A DNA stretch of 8,630 nucleotides, taken from NCBI GenBank assembly GCA_025464695.1, contig JAODNQ010000238.1, positions 1 through 8,630 of the forward strand, read 5' to 3'. The DNA is from Frankiales bacterium (GTDB lineage Bacteria > Actinomycetota > Actinomycetes > Mycobacteriales > SCTD01). Under the pieces are notes generated by a model, which saw nothing but the letters and a program-made list of their open reading frames with translations, did no database searches and had not been told where the DNA came from. Below, piece by piece: positions 1 to 6,296 of this stretch. The stretch's first letter is position 1; the number at the start of each line of letters is the position of its first letter. A program made the position numbers and the translations under genes.

Positions 1-2860
1 GGGTCAGGCAGGAGTAGTCGAACTCCCAGGGGCTGAGCGCCGTGTCGGTCTTGTCCTTCGGGCGGGTGGGGTCGGTGTAGTTGTCGTACCGGCCGCGGCC
101 CGTGACGGGGTCGGGCGTGTCGGTGAACCGCGAGCGGGCGGCCTCGGCCGTGAAGGCGGCGTCGTCGAGCGTCGGTGCCTCCTCGCCGGGCTGCGGCACG
201 GCGTCGAGCGGGTGCTGGGCGGGCGGGTCGTCCGTGCCGGCGTTGCCGTCGCCGTGCGCCTCGTCGGCGTAGACGAGCGAGAGGCCGGGCTGGAAGCCGA
301 TCGGGTCGCGGTCGTCCTCGCCGCGGCCCTCGAAGTCGAAGCCGGAGCGGTCGCGCATCTCCAGGTAGTACGCGTGGTCCAGGGTGTTCAGACCGCCCCG
401 GGAGACGTGGTTCCAGCCGGCGGTGCAGACGTCGGACAGCCGCAGGCTGTCCTTGCAGGAGCCGTTCCAGACCTGCGCGCCCTCGGGACCACCCGTGGCC
501 GGGTCCTCGAACCCGTTGTCGAACAGGGTGACCGCGGGGCCGGACGGCGGCGTCGCGACGACCTTGAGGTTGTCGATGAACCAGCCCTGCCCGGCGAACC
601 CGGGGTCGGTCGCGTAGCTGAAGCGTAGGAACGCGCCGGGCTGCCCGGCCAGCTCGTCGAGCGTGTAGGAGTCCTGCACGAACTGCGCGGGCGGCAGGGC
701 CGCGTTGACGCGGTCGAGCTGGGCCTGCACCGGGTCCTTGGCGTAGGACGCGCTCGAGCCGGTGAGGCCGTTGTCGAGCGCCGCCAGGCAGCCGTTGTTG
801 TTGGGGTTGAGCGCCTTGGGGGTCGTGTAGTTCTTGTCCGACGGCTGGCTGACGAGGGTCTGCTTGCCGCCCGGCCGGGCGCCGGCCAGCACGAAGCCGT
901 AGTCGTAGTCCCACTCGATGTTCCAGGCCGAGTCGAAGGTCGCGGTGATCTTGCTGCCCGCGGGCAGCCGCTCCGCGCCCGGCAGGGCGATGTCGAGGTT
1001 GTGGCCCTTGAGCGGCGAGCAGCCGAAGTCGTTGCCGGCGCCGGAGAACCACAGGCGGGAGCCCTGCGCGGGCGTGAGCACCTTCTCGTCGAGCAGCGGG
1101 CGGCCCGGGAGCTTGGCGACGAACGCCTGCCCGTTGTGGATCCCCTGGTCGCCGTTCGCCGGGGACAGCGAGTACGGCGCGCCGTCGGGCTGCACCCAGT
1201 CGATCCGCTGGACGTCCTCCTTGCCGTCACGCACCGTCACCTCGACGTCGCTGCCCTTGCCGATCACGTCGGGCACCACCCAGCCGAGCCGCTGCCGGCT
1301 GTAGACGTCCATGAACTGGGACTTGTCGGTGGCCATGAGGTTCCAGTCGCCGTACGTCTCACGGCTGCTGGTCGAGTAGAAGTCGGGCAGGCCGAGCGAG
1401 TGGCCGTACTCGTGGCTGATCACCGAGGCCTTGTCGATGGCCGTCTCGGGGTTGACGTTGTACGGCCCGACCCGGACGAAGACCTTGAGGCTGTCGGGAC
1501 CCGGCACCGGCGTGGTGGTCGAGCGCCCGGCGTCGGCGTACCAGAGCGGCCGGCCCTCGAGGTCCTTGAGCTGGTCCTGCGAGACGTACCCGCGCAGACC
1601 GGTGGCGGCGTCGGTGTAGGTGTCCTCGAGGCTCGAGCTGTGCGGCCAGACGTTGTCGTAGCTGCCGGACAGGGAGTCGGGGCAGGCGATCGCGGCGAGC
1701 TGGCTGCCGCCGTTGCCGCCGCAGCCGGCGAAGACCGCCATGAAGAAGTCGACGACGCCGTCCTTGTCGGTGTCGTAGTCGCTGTAGTCGATGTCGGGGT
1801 CGGCGATCACCGCGGCGTCGTACACGAGCTTCGCGGTCGGGCCGCAGCCGCCGTCGATGTCGTCGACCGGCAGCGGGACGCCGGCCTGGGCCGTGTAGCC
1901 CTTGGCGTACTTGTCGCTGCCGTAGTACCCGGTGGTGCCGGGCAGCTGGTACTTGCCGTCGACGACGCGCATGCCCTGCGGCGGCAGCGGGCCGGTCGTG
2001 ACGCCGGTGCACAGACCCGCGGGGGCCGGCGTGGTGAAGGTCTTGACGGGCTTGCCCGAGGAGTACGCCTCGGTCTTGCCGAGCGCCGGGACCGTGCCCT
2101 TCGGGAACAGCTGCCCGTAGGACATCTCCTGGTACAGGTTGAAGGTGCTGCCGGGGTTCGCGGGGTCGTTGATCGCCTTCGCCAGGGCCTCCGCCGTGTT
2201 CGGCCCGGCGCCTCCGGTGGGCAGCGGGTTCGCCTGCGTGCCGCCGTTGAACTTCCGGTCCGCGTACTCGACCGGCACGACCGGGAACGGGCGGTCGCCG
2301 AAGCGGGCGCTGTCGTAGTCGTGGCCCGCGGTCGCCGGGATGACCTTGGGGCCGTGGCTGCGCGCCGGCGCGGTCGGCGCCACACCGGTCGCGCTCGCGG
2401 TGGCGTTGCTGGCGATGTTCTTCCAGACCACCCGTGGGTCCTCCGCGGGGGTGTCGGCCTCCGCGTGGACGACGAGCGTCCGGGTGGCGCCCGCCGCCAG
2501 GGTCCCGACCGACCAGGTCAGGGAGGAGGGCGTGACCGCGGCGCCGGACGCCGACACGAAGTCGGTCCCCGCCGGTGCGGAGGCCGTGACCTGCACACCG
2601 GTGAGCGGGGTGCTCCCGGTGTTCGTCACGAGCAGCCGCGAGGGGTAGGCCTCACCGGGCTTGACCCACCCGACGTCGCTCACGAAGGAGTTCTGCAGGC
2701 GCAGCGGTCCGCTGCTCGCGACGTCCTGCGGCTCGGCGGCGGCCGCGGGAGGCGCTCCGGCGCTGGCCGGCGTCCCGCCGAGCACGGCGAGGGGCGTGGC
2801 CAGCAGCGCGGCGGCGCTGAGCAGGACGAGGGCGGGACGACCAGGGCGGGACGACGGCAC
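1..2860 (-). CDS. Secreted M6-family (immune inhibitor A-like) metalloprotease, C-terminus cut off by window edge
   Basis: Probable secreted zinc endopeptidase; 953 residues are visible without a stop. The GTG start at 2860 has a GGAG ribosome site 5 nt upstream, and I found no in-frame start further up. The N-terminus is a signal peptide: Arg-containing n-region, hydrophobic ALVLLSAAALLATPLAVLGG, then a probable cut after TPASA near residue 34. Residues about 45-145 resemble a DUF11/CARDB-type beta-sandwich (LLVTNTGSTPLTGVQVTA). The M6 catalytic domain follows. It has a DTDKDGVVDF calcium-loop-like segment (D363-D371), the zinc site HEYGHSLGLPD (H483, E484, H487, D493) and a likely Met-turn WNLM (M509). 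Residues about 635-770 look like the InhA jelly-roll/MAM-like region (AWNIEWDYDYGF, GWFIDNLKV). Further on, YYLEMRDRSGFD and PGLSLVYADE match the C-terminal part of InhA proteins. Family membership is firm from the zinc motif; the natural substrate is unknown. It is transcribed away from the SOS box at 2985, 125 bp upstream of its start. Confidence 0.93.
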   Translation of the reverse strand, partial: MPSSRPGRPALVLLSAAALLATPLAVLGGTPASAGAPPAAAAEPQDVASSGPLRLQNSFVSDVGWVKPGEAYPSRLLVTNTGSTPLTGVQVTASAPAGTDFVSASGAAVTPSSLTWSVGTLAAGATRTLVVHAEADTPAEDPRVVWKNIASNATASATGVAPTAPARSHGPKVIPATAGHDYDSARFGDRPFPVVPVEYADRKFNGGTQANPLPTGGAGPNTAEALAKAINDPANPGSTFNLYQEMSYGQLFPKGTVPALGKTEAYSSGKPVKTFTTPAPAGLCTGVTTGPLPPQGMRVVDGKYQLPGTTGYYGSDKYAKGYTAQAGVPLPVDDIDGGCGPTAKLVYDAAVIADPDIDYSDYDTDKDGVVDFFMAVFAGCGGNGGSQLAAIACPDSLSGSYDNVWPHSSSLEDTYTDAATGLRGYVSQDQLKDLEGRPLWYADAGRSTTTPVPGPDSLKVFVRVGPYNVNPETAIDKASVISHEYGHSLGLPDFYSTSSRETYGDWNLMATDKSQFMDVYSRQRLGWVVPDVIGKGSDVEVTVRDGKEDVQRIDWVQPDGAPYSLSPANGDQGIHNGQAFVAKLPGRPLLDEKVLTPAQGSRLWFSGAGNDFGCSPLKGHNLDIALPGAERLPAGSKITATFDSAWNIEWDYDYGFVLAGARPGGKQTLVSQPSDKNYTTPKALNPNNNGCLAALDNGLTGSSASYAKDPVQAQLDRVNAALPPAQFVQDSYTLDELAGQPGAFLRFSYATDPGFAGQGWFIDNLKVVATPPSGPAVTLFDNGFEDPATGGPEGAQVWNGSCKDSLRLSDVCTAGWNHVSRGGLNTLDHAYYLEMRDRSGFDFEGRGEDDRDPIGFQPGLSLVYADEAHGDGNAGTDDPPAQHPLDAVPQPGEEAPTLDDAAFTAEAARSRFTDTPDPVTGRGRYDNYTDPTRPKDKTDTALSPWEFDYSCLT

Positions 2861-2976
2861 GAGGACTCCGGGGCGGGAGGGGGCCGGGACGCGGGGGAGC
2901 GCCCGGTCGCCCCTTGTTCGACGCCGGATCCCGCCTCTCCTGCCTCCGCGCGTGTGGTGTGTGCCTCGACGGGTAC

Positions 2977-3008
2977 CAGGGGTGTCGAACACGTGTTCGA
3001 CACCCCTG
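2977..3008. repeat. 32-bp perfect palindrome between divergent genes
   Basis: The two 16-nt halves, CAGGGGTGTCGAACAC and GTGTTCGACACCCCTG, are exact reverse complements with no spacer. The symmetry resumes beyond it if a 2-nt bulge (AC at 2975-2976) is allowed, so GGGT at 2971-2974 can pair with ACCC at 3009-3012. The centre is the LexA-type box described separately. The flanking AGGGGTG/CACCCCT arms are longer than a LexA site needs. They could extend operator contacts, bind a second dimer, or form a cruciform or RNA hairpin in the 5' leader of the DUF3072 gene. Confidence 0.9.
2985..3000. promoter_or_regulatory. Predicted LexA-binding SOS box
   Basis: The sequence TCGAACACGTGTTCGA is a perfectly symmetric match to the actinobacterial/Gram-positive SOS box (TCGAAC-N4-GTTCGA, the form known from mycobacterial LexA targets). 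It ends 29 nt before the GTG of the DUF3072 gene and lies 125 bp upstream of the divergent protease start. This placement suits repression of the DUF3072 promoter, and possibly of both genes. I could not pick out convincing -35 and -10 elements. The string TACCAG at 2974-2979 is the only weak -10-like candidate for the plus strand. LexA control is inferred from sequence alone. Confidence 0.75.
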
Positions 3009-3029
3009 ACCCTTTGCGAGGAGCACCCC

Positions 3030-3245
3030 GTGGTCGACAAGGACACCGCCCAGCACGCCGCCGAGAACAAGGCCGAGAAGGACCCGCACGACTGGGTCAC
3101 CGGCGACGAGCCGGCCACCGGCCCGCAGGAGAGCTACCTGTCCACGCTGGCGCAGCAGGCCGGCGAGGACGTCGAGACCGAGGGCCTGTCCAAGGCCGAC
3201 GCCTCGCTCAAGATCGAGGAGCTGAAGGAGGCCACCGGGCGCTGA
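3030..3245 (+). CDS. DUF3072 domain-containing small protein
   Basis: A 71-residue, very hydrophilic and acidic protein. I recognise it as a DUF3072 family member by the core DPHDWVTGDEPATGPQESYL (residues 19-38), followed by an amphipathic segment ending LKIEELKEATG. The family is typical of actinobacteria and has no established biochemical function that I know of. There is no signal peptide or membrane segment, so it is probably cytoplasmic. The frame stays open far upstream, but the GTG at 3030 is chosen as start because AGGAG lies at 3019-3023 with a 6-nt spacer and family similarity begins only after it. The upstream stretch overlaps the palindrome and the divergent protease's signal-peptide region. 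The gene is monocistronic: a SOS box stands 29 nt upstream and a hairpin terminator 13 nt downstream. DNA-damage induction is therefore the best hint to its role, but this is inference. Confidence 0.88.
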   Translation: MVDKDTAQHAAENKAEKDPHDWVTGDEPATGPQESYLSTLAQQAGEDVETEGLSKADASLKIEELKEATGR

Positions 3246-3258
3246 GCGCGCGGGGACC

Positions 3259-3286
3259 AGGGGCGGGGCCTGCGGGCCCCGCCCCT
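3259..3286 (+). terminator. GC-rich hairpin terminator after the DUF3072 gene
   Basis: A perfect 12-bp stem, AGGGGCGGGGCC paired with GGCCCCGCCCCT, has a 4-nt TGCG loop and begins 13 nt after the DUF3072 stop. No T-tract follows, which is common for terminators in high-GC actinomycetes. Being symmetric, it could also stop minus-strand transcription arriving from the pruA side. Confidence 0.75.
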
Positions 3287-3292
3287 CTCACG

Positions 3293-3377
3293 GTCCGAGG
3301 ACGCCCAGGGTCCGTGAACGCTCAGGGTCCGTGAACGCTCAGGGTTCGTGAAGGCTCAGGGTCCGTGGAGGCTCAGG
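3293..3377. repeat. 17-bp tandem repeat array, five units
   Basis: Five head-to-tail 17-bp units start at 3293, 3310, 3327, 3344 and 3361. The consensus is GTCCGTGAACGCTCAGG: units 2 and 3 are identical, the fourth and fifth differ at two positions each, and the first is more diverged (GTCCGAGGACGCCCAGG). A degenerate sixth copy (GCCCGAGGAAGC...) continues at 3378 into the coding end of the minus-strand membrane protein. The stop codon of that gene (3373-3375) lies in the fifth unit. The array therefore looks like expansion of that gene's 3' end into the gap between the two convergent genes. Four units carry TCA near the right end; three of them also carry TGA in the left half. Confidence 0.93.
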
Positions 3378-3783
3378 GCCCGAGGAAGCGGGACCCGTAC
3401 GCGACGACGGCGAGGAACAGCAGCACCGCGAGCAGCCCGACCAGCCAGGTGTAGCCGTCCCGGGCCTCCTCCTGCGCGCCGTCGCCGAGCAGGTCGATGA
3501 GGGTGCGGTCGCCGGGGCGCACCCGGTCGGGGTCGTTGCGGGGGTCCAGCGGCACGCCCGCCGGGAACGGCGCGGGCGGGAGCCCGGACACCGGCCGGCC
3601 CGGCTGCACCCGGTCCGGGTCCTGCGACAGGTCCAGCGGCTGCCCGGACGGCGGCAGGACGGCGGGCGGCACGCGGTCCGGGTCCTGCGACAGGTCGAGC
3701 GGCCGGCCGGGGGCAGGCAGCACGACGTCGGGGGCGGGGTCGGACCAGACGTCGGGGCGGACAGGCCGCTCGGGCTCGGTCAC
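3373..3783 (-). CDS. Proline-rich repeat protein with C-terminal membrane anchor, coupled to pruA
   Basis: A 136-residue protein of no family I recognise. The N-terminal three-quarters is proline- and aspartate-rich and probably disordered. It holds three degenerate repeats, roughly residues 22-40, 43-61 and 69-90: PLDLSQDPDRVPP, PLDLSQDPDRVQP and PLDPRNDPDRVRP. A short acidic linker (GDGAQEEARDG) leads to one hydrophobic segment, YTWLVGLLAVLLFLAVVAYG (111-130), and the basic-tipped end SRFLGP. There is no N-terminal signal, so it is best read as a tail-anchored inner-membrane protein with the repeats in the cytoplasm. The GTG start overlaps the pruA stop in a GTGA arrangement (3780-3783). 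It has its own AGGAGAG ribosome site with a 6-nt spacer, so translation is coupled and the start is well supported. A role linked to proline or glutamate metabolism is only guilt by association. The same frame stays open through pruA, but that part is a shadow. Confidence 0.85.
   Translation of the reverse strand: MTEPERPVRPDVWSDPAPDVVLPAPGRPLDLSQDPDRVPPAVLPPSGQPLDLSQDPDRVQPGRPVSGLPPAPFPAGVPLDPRNDPDRVRPGDRTLIDLLGDGAQEEARDGYTWLVGLLAVLLFLAVVAYGSRFLGP
3611..3696. repeat. Pair of 23-bp direct repeats inside the tail-anchored protein gene
   Basis: The 23-nt string beginning CGGTCCGGGTCCTGCGACAG occurs exactly at 3611-3633 and again at 3674-3696, a 63-bp (21-codon) period. It encodes the identical LSQDPDR segments of the first two protein repeats. 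Identity at the nucleotide level, third positions included, suggests a recent internal duplication or ongoing gene conversion. The third protein repeat is already diverged in both DNA and protein. Confidence 0.88.
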
Positions 3784-5429
3784 GGGGCGCTCTCCTCGGG
3801 CTGCATGGACGGGTAGGTGTGGTCGTGGCGGGGCGGCGCCAGCGTCTCCTTGACGGTCCGCGGCGACGTCCACCGCAGCAGGTTCAGCACCGAGCCGGCC
3901 TTGTCGTTCGTGCCGCTGGCCCGCGCTCCCCCGAAGGGCTGCTGCCCGACGACGGCCCCGGTCGGCTTGTCGTTGACGTAGAAGTTGCCCGCCGTGAAGC
4001 GCAGCCGGTCGCTCGCCTGCGCCACGGCGTAGGCGTCGGAGGCGAAGACGGCCCCGGTGAGGGCGAACGGCGTCGTGGTGTCGACGAGGTCGAGCACGGC
4101 GTCCCAGTCGGCGTCCTCGTACACGTGCACCGCGAGCACCGGCCCGAAGTACTCGTCCCGGAACACGGCGTGCCGGGGGTCGGTGCCGACCAGGACCGTC
4201 GGCTCGACGAAGAAGCCGACGGCGTCGTCCGTCCCTCCTCCGGCCAGGACCTCGAGCGTCGGGTCGGCGGCGGCGTCGCGGAGCACGCCGGACAGCCGGT
4301 CGTAGGCACGTCGGTCGATGACCGCGCCGCCGAAGACGGTGAGGTCGGTGACGTCGCCGTAGCGCAGGGAGCGCGTGCGGTCCGCCAGCCCGTCGCGCAG
4401 CCCGGCCTCCCACAGGGAGCGCGGCACGTAGGCCCGCGACGCCGCCGAGCACTTCTGCCCCTGGTACTCGAACGCCCCGCGCACCAGGGCGACCTCGAGC
4501 GCGAGCGGGTCGGCCGACGGGTGCGCCAGCACGAAGTCCTTGCCGCCGGTCTCCCCCACCAGCCGCGGGTAGGTCCGGTAGCGCGTCAGCCCCTGCCCGA
4601 CCTGCTGCCAGAGCCGCTGGAAGGTCGCGGTCGAGCCGGTGAAGTGGATGCCCGCGAGGTCGGGGTGCGGGAGCGCCACCTCCGACACCGCCTGCCCGTT
4701 GCCGGTCACCATGGTGACGACGCCGGGCGGCATCCCGGCGGCCTCGAGCAGGCGCATGGTGTGGTGCGCGGCCAGCTGCTGGGTCGGCGACGGCTTCCAG
4801 ACGACGGTGTTGCCCATGAGGGCGGGGGCCAGCGGCAGGTTCGCGGCGATGGCGGTGAAGTTGAACGGCGTGATCGCCAGGACGAAGCCCTCGAGCGGGC
4901 GGTGGTCGAGCCGGTTCCAGACCCCCGGGCTGCTGACCGGCTGCTCCGCGAGCACCTGGGCGCCGAACGCGACGTTGAACCGCAGGAAGTCGACGAGCTC
5001 GCAGGCGCTGTCGATCTCGGCCTGGTGGACCGTCTTGCTCTGCCCGAGCATGGTCGCGGCGTTGAGGGTGTCGCGCCACGGCCCGGCCAGCAGCTCGGCC
5101 GCCCGCAGCAGCACGGCCGCGCGGTCGTCGTAGGGCAGGTCGCGCCAGGCGGGCGCCGCAGCGCGGGCCGCGTCCACCGCTGCGGCGACGTCGTCGTTCG
5201 TCGCCTCGCGCGTGGTGCCGAGGACGGCCGCGTGGCGGTGCGGCTGGACGACGTCGACCGGGTCGCCTCCGGCCGTGCGCCACCCGCCGACGTGCATCGG
5301 GAGGTCCAGGGGCGACCCGGCCATGTCCGCGAGCCGCGCCGTCAGCGACGCCCGCTCGGCGCTCCCGGGCGCGTACGTCCGGACGGGCTCGTTGACGGGC
5401 GGCGGGACGGACGTCGTGGCGGTCAGCAC
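3780..5429 (-). CDS. pruA: L-glutamate gamma-semialdehyde (1-pyrroline-5-carboxylate) dehydrogenase
   Basis: Catalyses NAD+-dependent oxidation of glutamate-gamma-semialdehyde to glutamate, the second step of proline catabolism, in the cytoplasm. The 549 residues match the usual length of monofunctional P5CDH. Visible aldehyde dehydrogenase landmarks are ITPFNF (N190, oxyanion), NTVVWKPSPTQ (K212, cofactor), HFTGSTATF (263-270), VGETGGKDFV (E293), FEYQGQKCSAA with catalytic C327, and DEYFGPVL (E426). FGGARASGTNDKAG (499-512) is the P5CDH-type substrate-binding segment and separates it from other aldehyde dehydrogenases. The GTG start at 5429 has AGGAG 5 nt upstream. Proline dehydrogenase is not fused and not adjacent here, so this is the split rather than the PutA form. 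The gene is divergent from the lipase-like gene across 75 bp, in which I see no clear operator. Downstream it overlaps the tail-anchored protein gene by 4 nt. Confidence 0.96.
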   Translation of the reverse strand: MLTATTSVPPPVNEPVRTYAPGSAERASLTARLADMAGSPLDLPMHVGGWRTAGGDPVDVVQPHRHAAVLGTTREATNDDVAAAVDAARAAAPAWRDLPYDDRAAVLLRAAELLAGPWRDTLNAATMLGQSKTVHQAEIDSACELVDFLRFNVAFGAQVLAEQPVSSPGVWNRLDHRPLEGFVLAITPFNFTAIAANLPLAPALMGNTVVWKPSPTQQLAAHHTMRLLEAAGMPPGVVTMVTGNGQAVSEVALPHPDLAGIHFTGSTATFQRLWQQVGQGLTRYRTYPRLVGETGGKDFVLAHPSADPLALEVALVRGAFEYQGQKCSAASRAYVPRSLWEAGLRDGLADRTRSLRYGDVTDLTVFGGAVIDRRAYDRLSGVLRDAAADPTLEVLAGGGTDDAVGFFVEPTVLVGTDPRHAVFRDEYFGPVLAVHVYEDADWDAVLDLVDTTTPFALTGAVFASDAYAVAQASDRLRFTAGNFYVNDKPTGAVVGQQPFGGARASGTNDKAGSVLNLLRWTSPRTVKETLAPPRHDHTYPSMQPEESAP

Positions 5430-5504
5430 GGCTGCTCCTGACGGAGGGGGGACCGCTCATGCTGCCACCGCGACGGGCCGTGGGCGGGACGGCAGGATGG
5501 ACGG

Positions 5505-6296
5505 GTGAGCCCCGCCCGCCGCCTGCTGCTGTCGGCGCTCGGCGTCGTCGTCGCCGTGGTCGTCGCCGTCGCCGTCCTCGCCGTCGTGCTGCGCGGGGAC
5601 GACGGCGCCCCCCGGGCGACGCCCGTGGCGCAGGACCGGCCCGGGCCCGTGCTGCTGGTGCCGGGCTACGGCGGCAACACGGTCGGGCTGCGCGACCTCG
5701 CCGCCCGGCTGACCCGCGCCGGCCGGGTCGCGACTGTCGTCGAGCTGCCCGGCGACGGCACCGGCGACCTCGAGGACTCCGCGCTGCGGCTGCGGGCCGC
5801 GGCGGACGCCGCCACGGCCCGCGGCGCCCCGAGCGTCGACGTCGTCGGCTACAGCGCGGGCGGCGTCGTCGCGCGGATCTGGGCCAAGGCGGGCGGCACG
5901 GCGCAGGCCCGGCGCATCGTCACGCTCGGCAGCCCCTCCCACGGCACCCAGGTGGCGGCGCTGGGCGCGGTCTTCGCCGCCGGTGCGTGCCCGCGCGCCT
6001 GCCAGCAGCTCGTGCCGGGCAGCTCCCTGCTCGACGGGCTCAACGCGGGCGACGAGACGCCGGACGGCCCCGGTTGGCTGTCGGTCTGGACCACCGACGA
6101 CGCGGTCGTCACCCCGCCGGACAGCGCCCGGATCGAGGGGGCGCTGCCGGTGGTGCTGCAGGAGCTGTGCCCCGGGATCCGGGTCGACCACGGGCAGCTG
6201 CCGCACGACGCCGTCGTCCAGGCCGTGGTCCTGCAGGCGCTGTCGGCCGCGCCGCTGACGGCTCCCGGACCGGAGCTCTGCCGCCCTAGCTCGTGA
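5505..6296 (+). CDS. Membrane-anchored or secreted alpha/beta-hydrolase, lipase-like
   Basis: A 263-residue serine hydrolase of the kind annotated as lipase or esterase. One long hydrophobic stretch (residues 7-29, LLLSALGVVVAVVVAVAVLAVV) after an Arg-Arg start acts as a signal anchor or uncleaved signal peptide, with no lipobox. The fold landmarks are the oxyanion-region strand VLLVPGYGGNTVGL (49-62), the nucleophile elbow VVGYSAGGVVAR with S117, and VTLGSPSHGTQVAAL (139-153). The likely acid is D198 or D199 in TTDDAVV and the likely base H229 in VDHGQLPHD. C162/C166 and C222/C259 could form disulfides, which fits an extracytoplasmic enzyme. The pattern resembles the Bacillus LipA/EstA type and Streptomyces small lipases, but the substrate cannot be told. 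The GTG start is preceded by AGGA at 5494-5497, a modest ribosome site. The 3' end overlaps the convergent permease gene by 11 nt, with no hairpin between them. Confidence 0.85.
   Translation: MSPARRLLLSALGVVVAVVVAVAVLAVVLRGDDGAPRATPVAQDRPGPVLLVPGYGGNTVGLRDLAARLTRAGRVATVVELPGDGTGDLEDSALRLRAAADAATARGAPSVDVVGYSAGGVVARIWAKAGGTAQARRIVTLGSPSHGTQVAALGAVFAAGACPRACQQLVPGSSLLDGLNAGDETPDGPGWLSVWTTDDAVVTPPDSARIEGALPVVLQELCPGIRVDHGQLPHDAVVQAVVLQALSAAPLTAPGPELCRPSS

Noticed and set aside
2977..3008. The palindrome as a rho-independent terminator
   Set aside because: It lies upstream of both divergent genes, has no loop bases and no T-tract, and its centre is an exact LexA-type site. An operator is the better reading.
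2661..3029. Longer N-terminus for the DUF3072 protein
   Set aside because: It would read through the protease signal-peptide region and the palindrome. DUF3072 similarity begins only after the GTG at 3030, which has a well-placed AGGAG.
1001..3334. 777-codon open frame on the plus strand
   Set aside because: It runs antisense to the M6 protease and through the divergent gap, the DUF3072 gene and its terminator. The product is Arg/Gly/Val-rich low-complexity sequence with no motifs. It is a GC-bias shadow.
3293..3377. CRISPR array
   Set aside because: The 17-bp units are directly adjacent with no unique spacers, and no cas gene is present. It is a simple tandem repeat.
3819..5441. 540-codon plus-strand open frame opposite pruA
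   Set aside because: The antisense strand contains the complete aldehyde dehydrogenase with all catalytic motifs. This translation is repetitive Arg/Val/Gly sequence.
3784..5460. Upstream extension of the tail-anchored protein frame (695 codons in total)
   Set aside because: This part is a shadow of pruA in another frame and is Arg-rich without motifs. The real start is the GTG at 3783 with an AGGAGAG ribosome site and the GTGA overlap.
5430..5504. Promoters or operators in the pruA-lipase divergent gap
   Set aside because: Both transcripts must begin near here, but I found no convincing -35/-10 pair or inverted repeat in the 75 bp.
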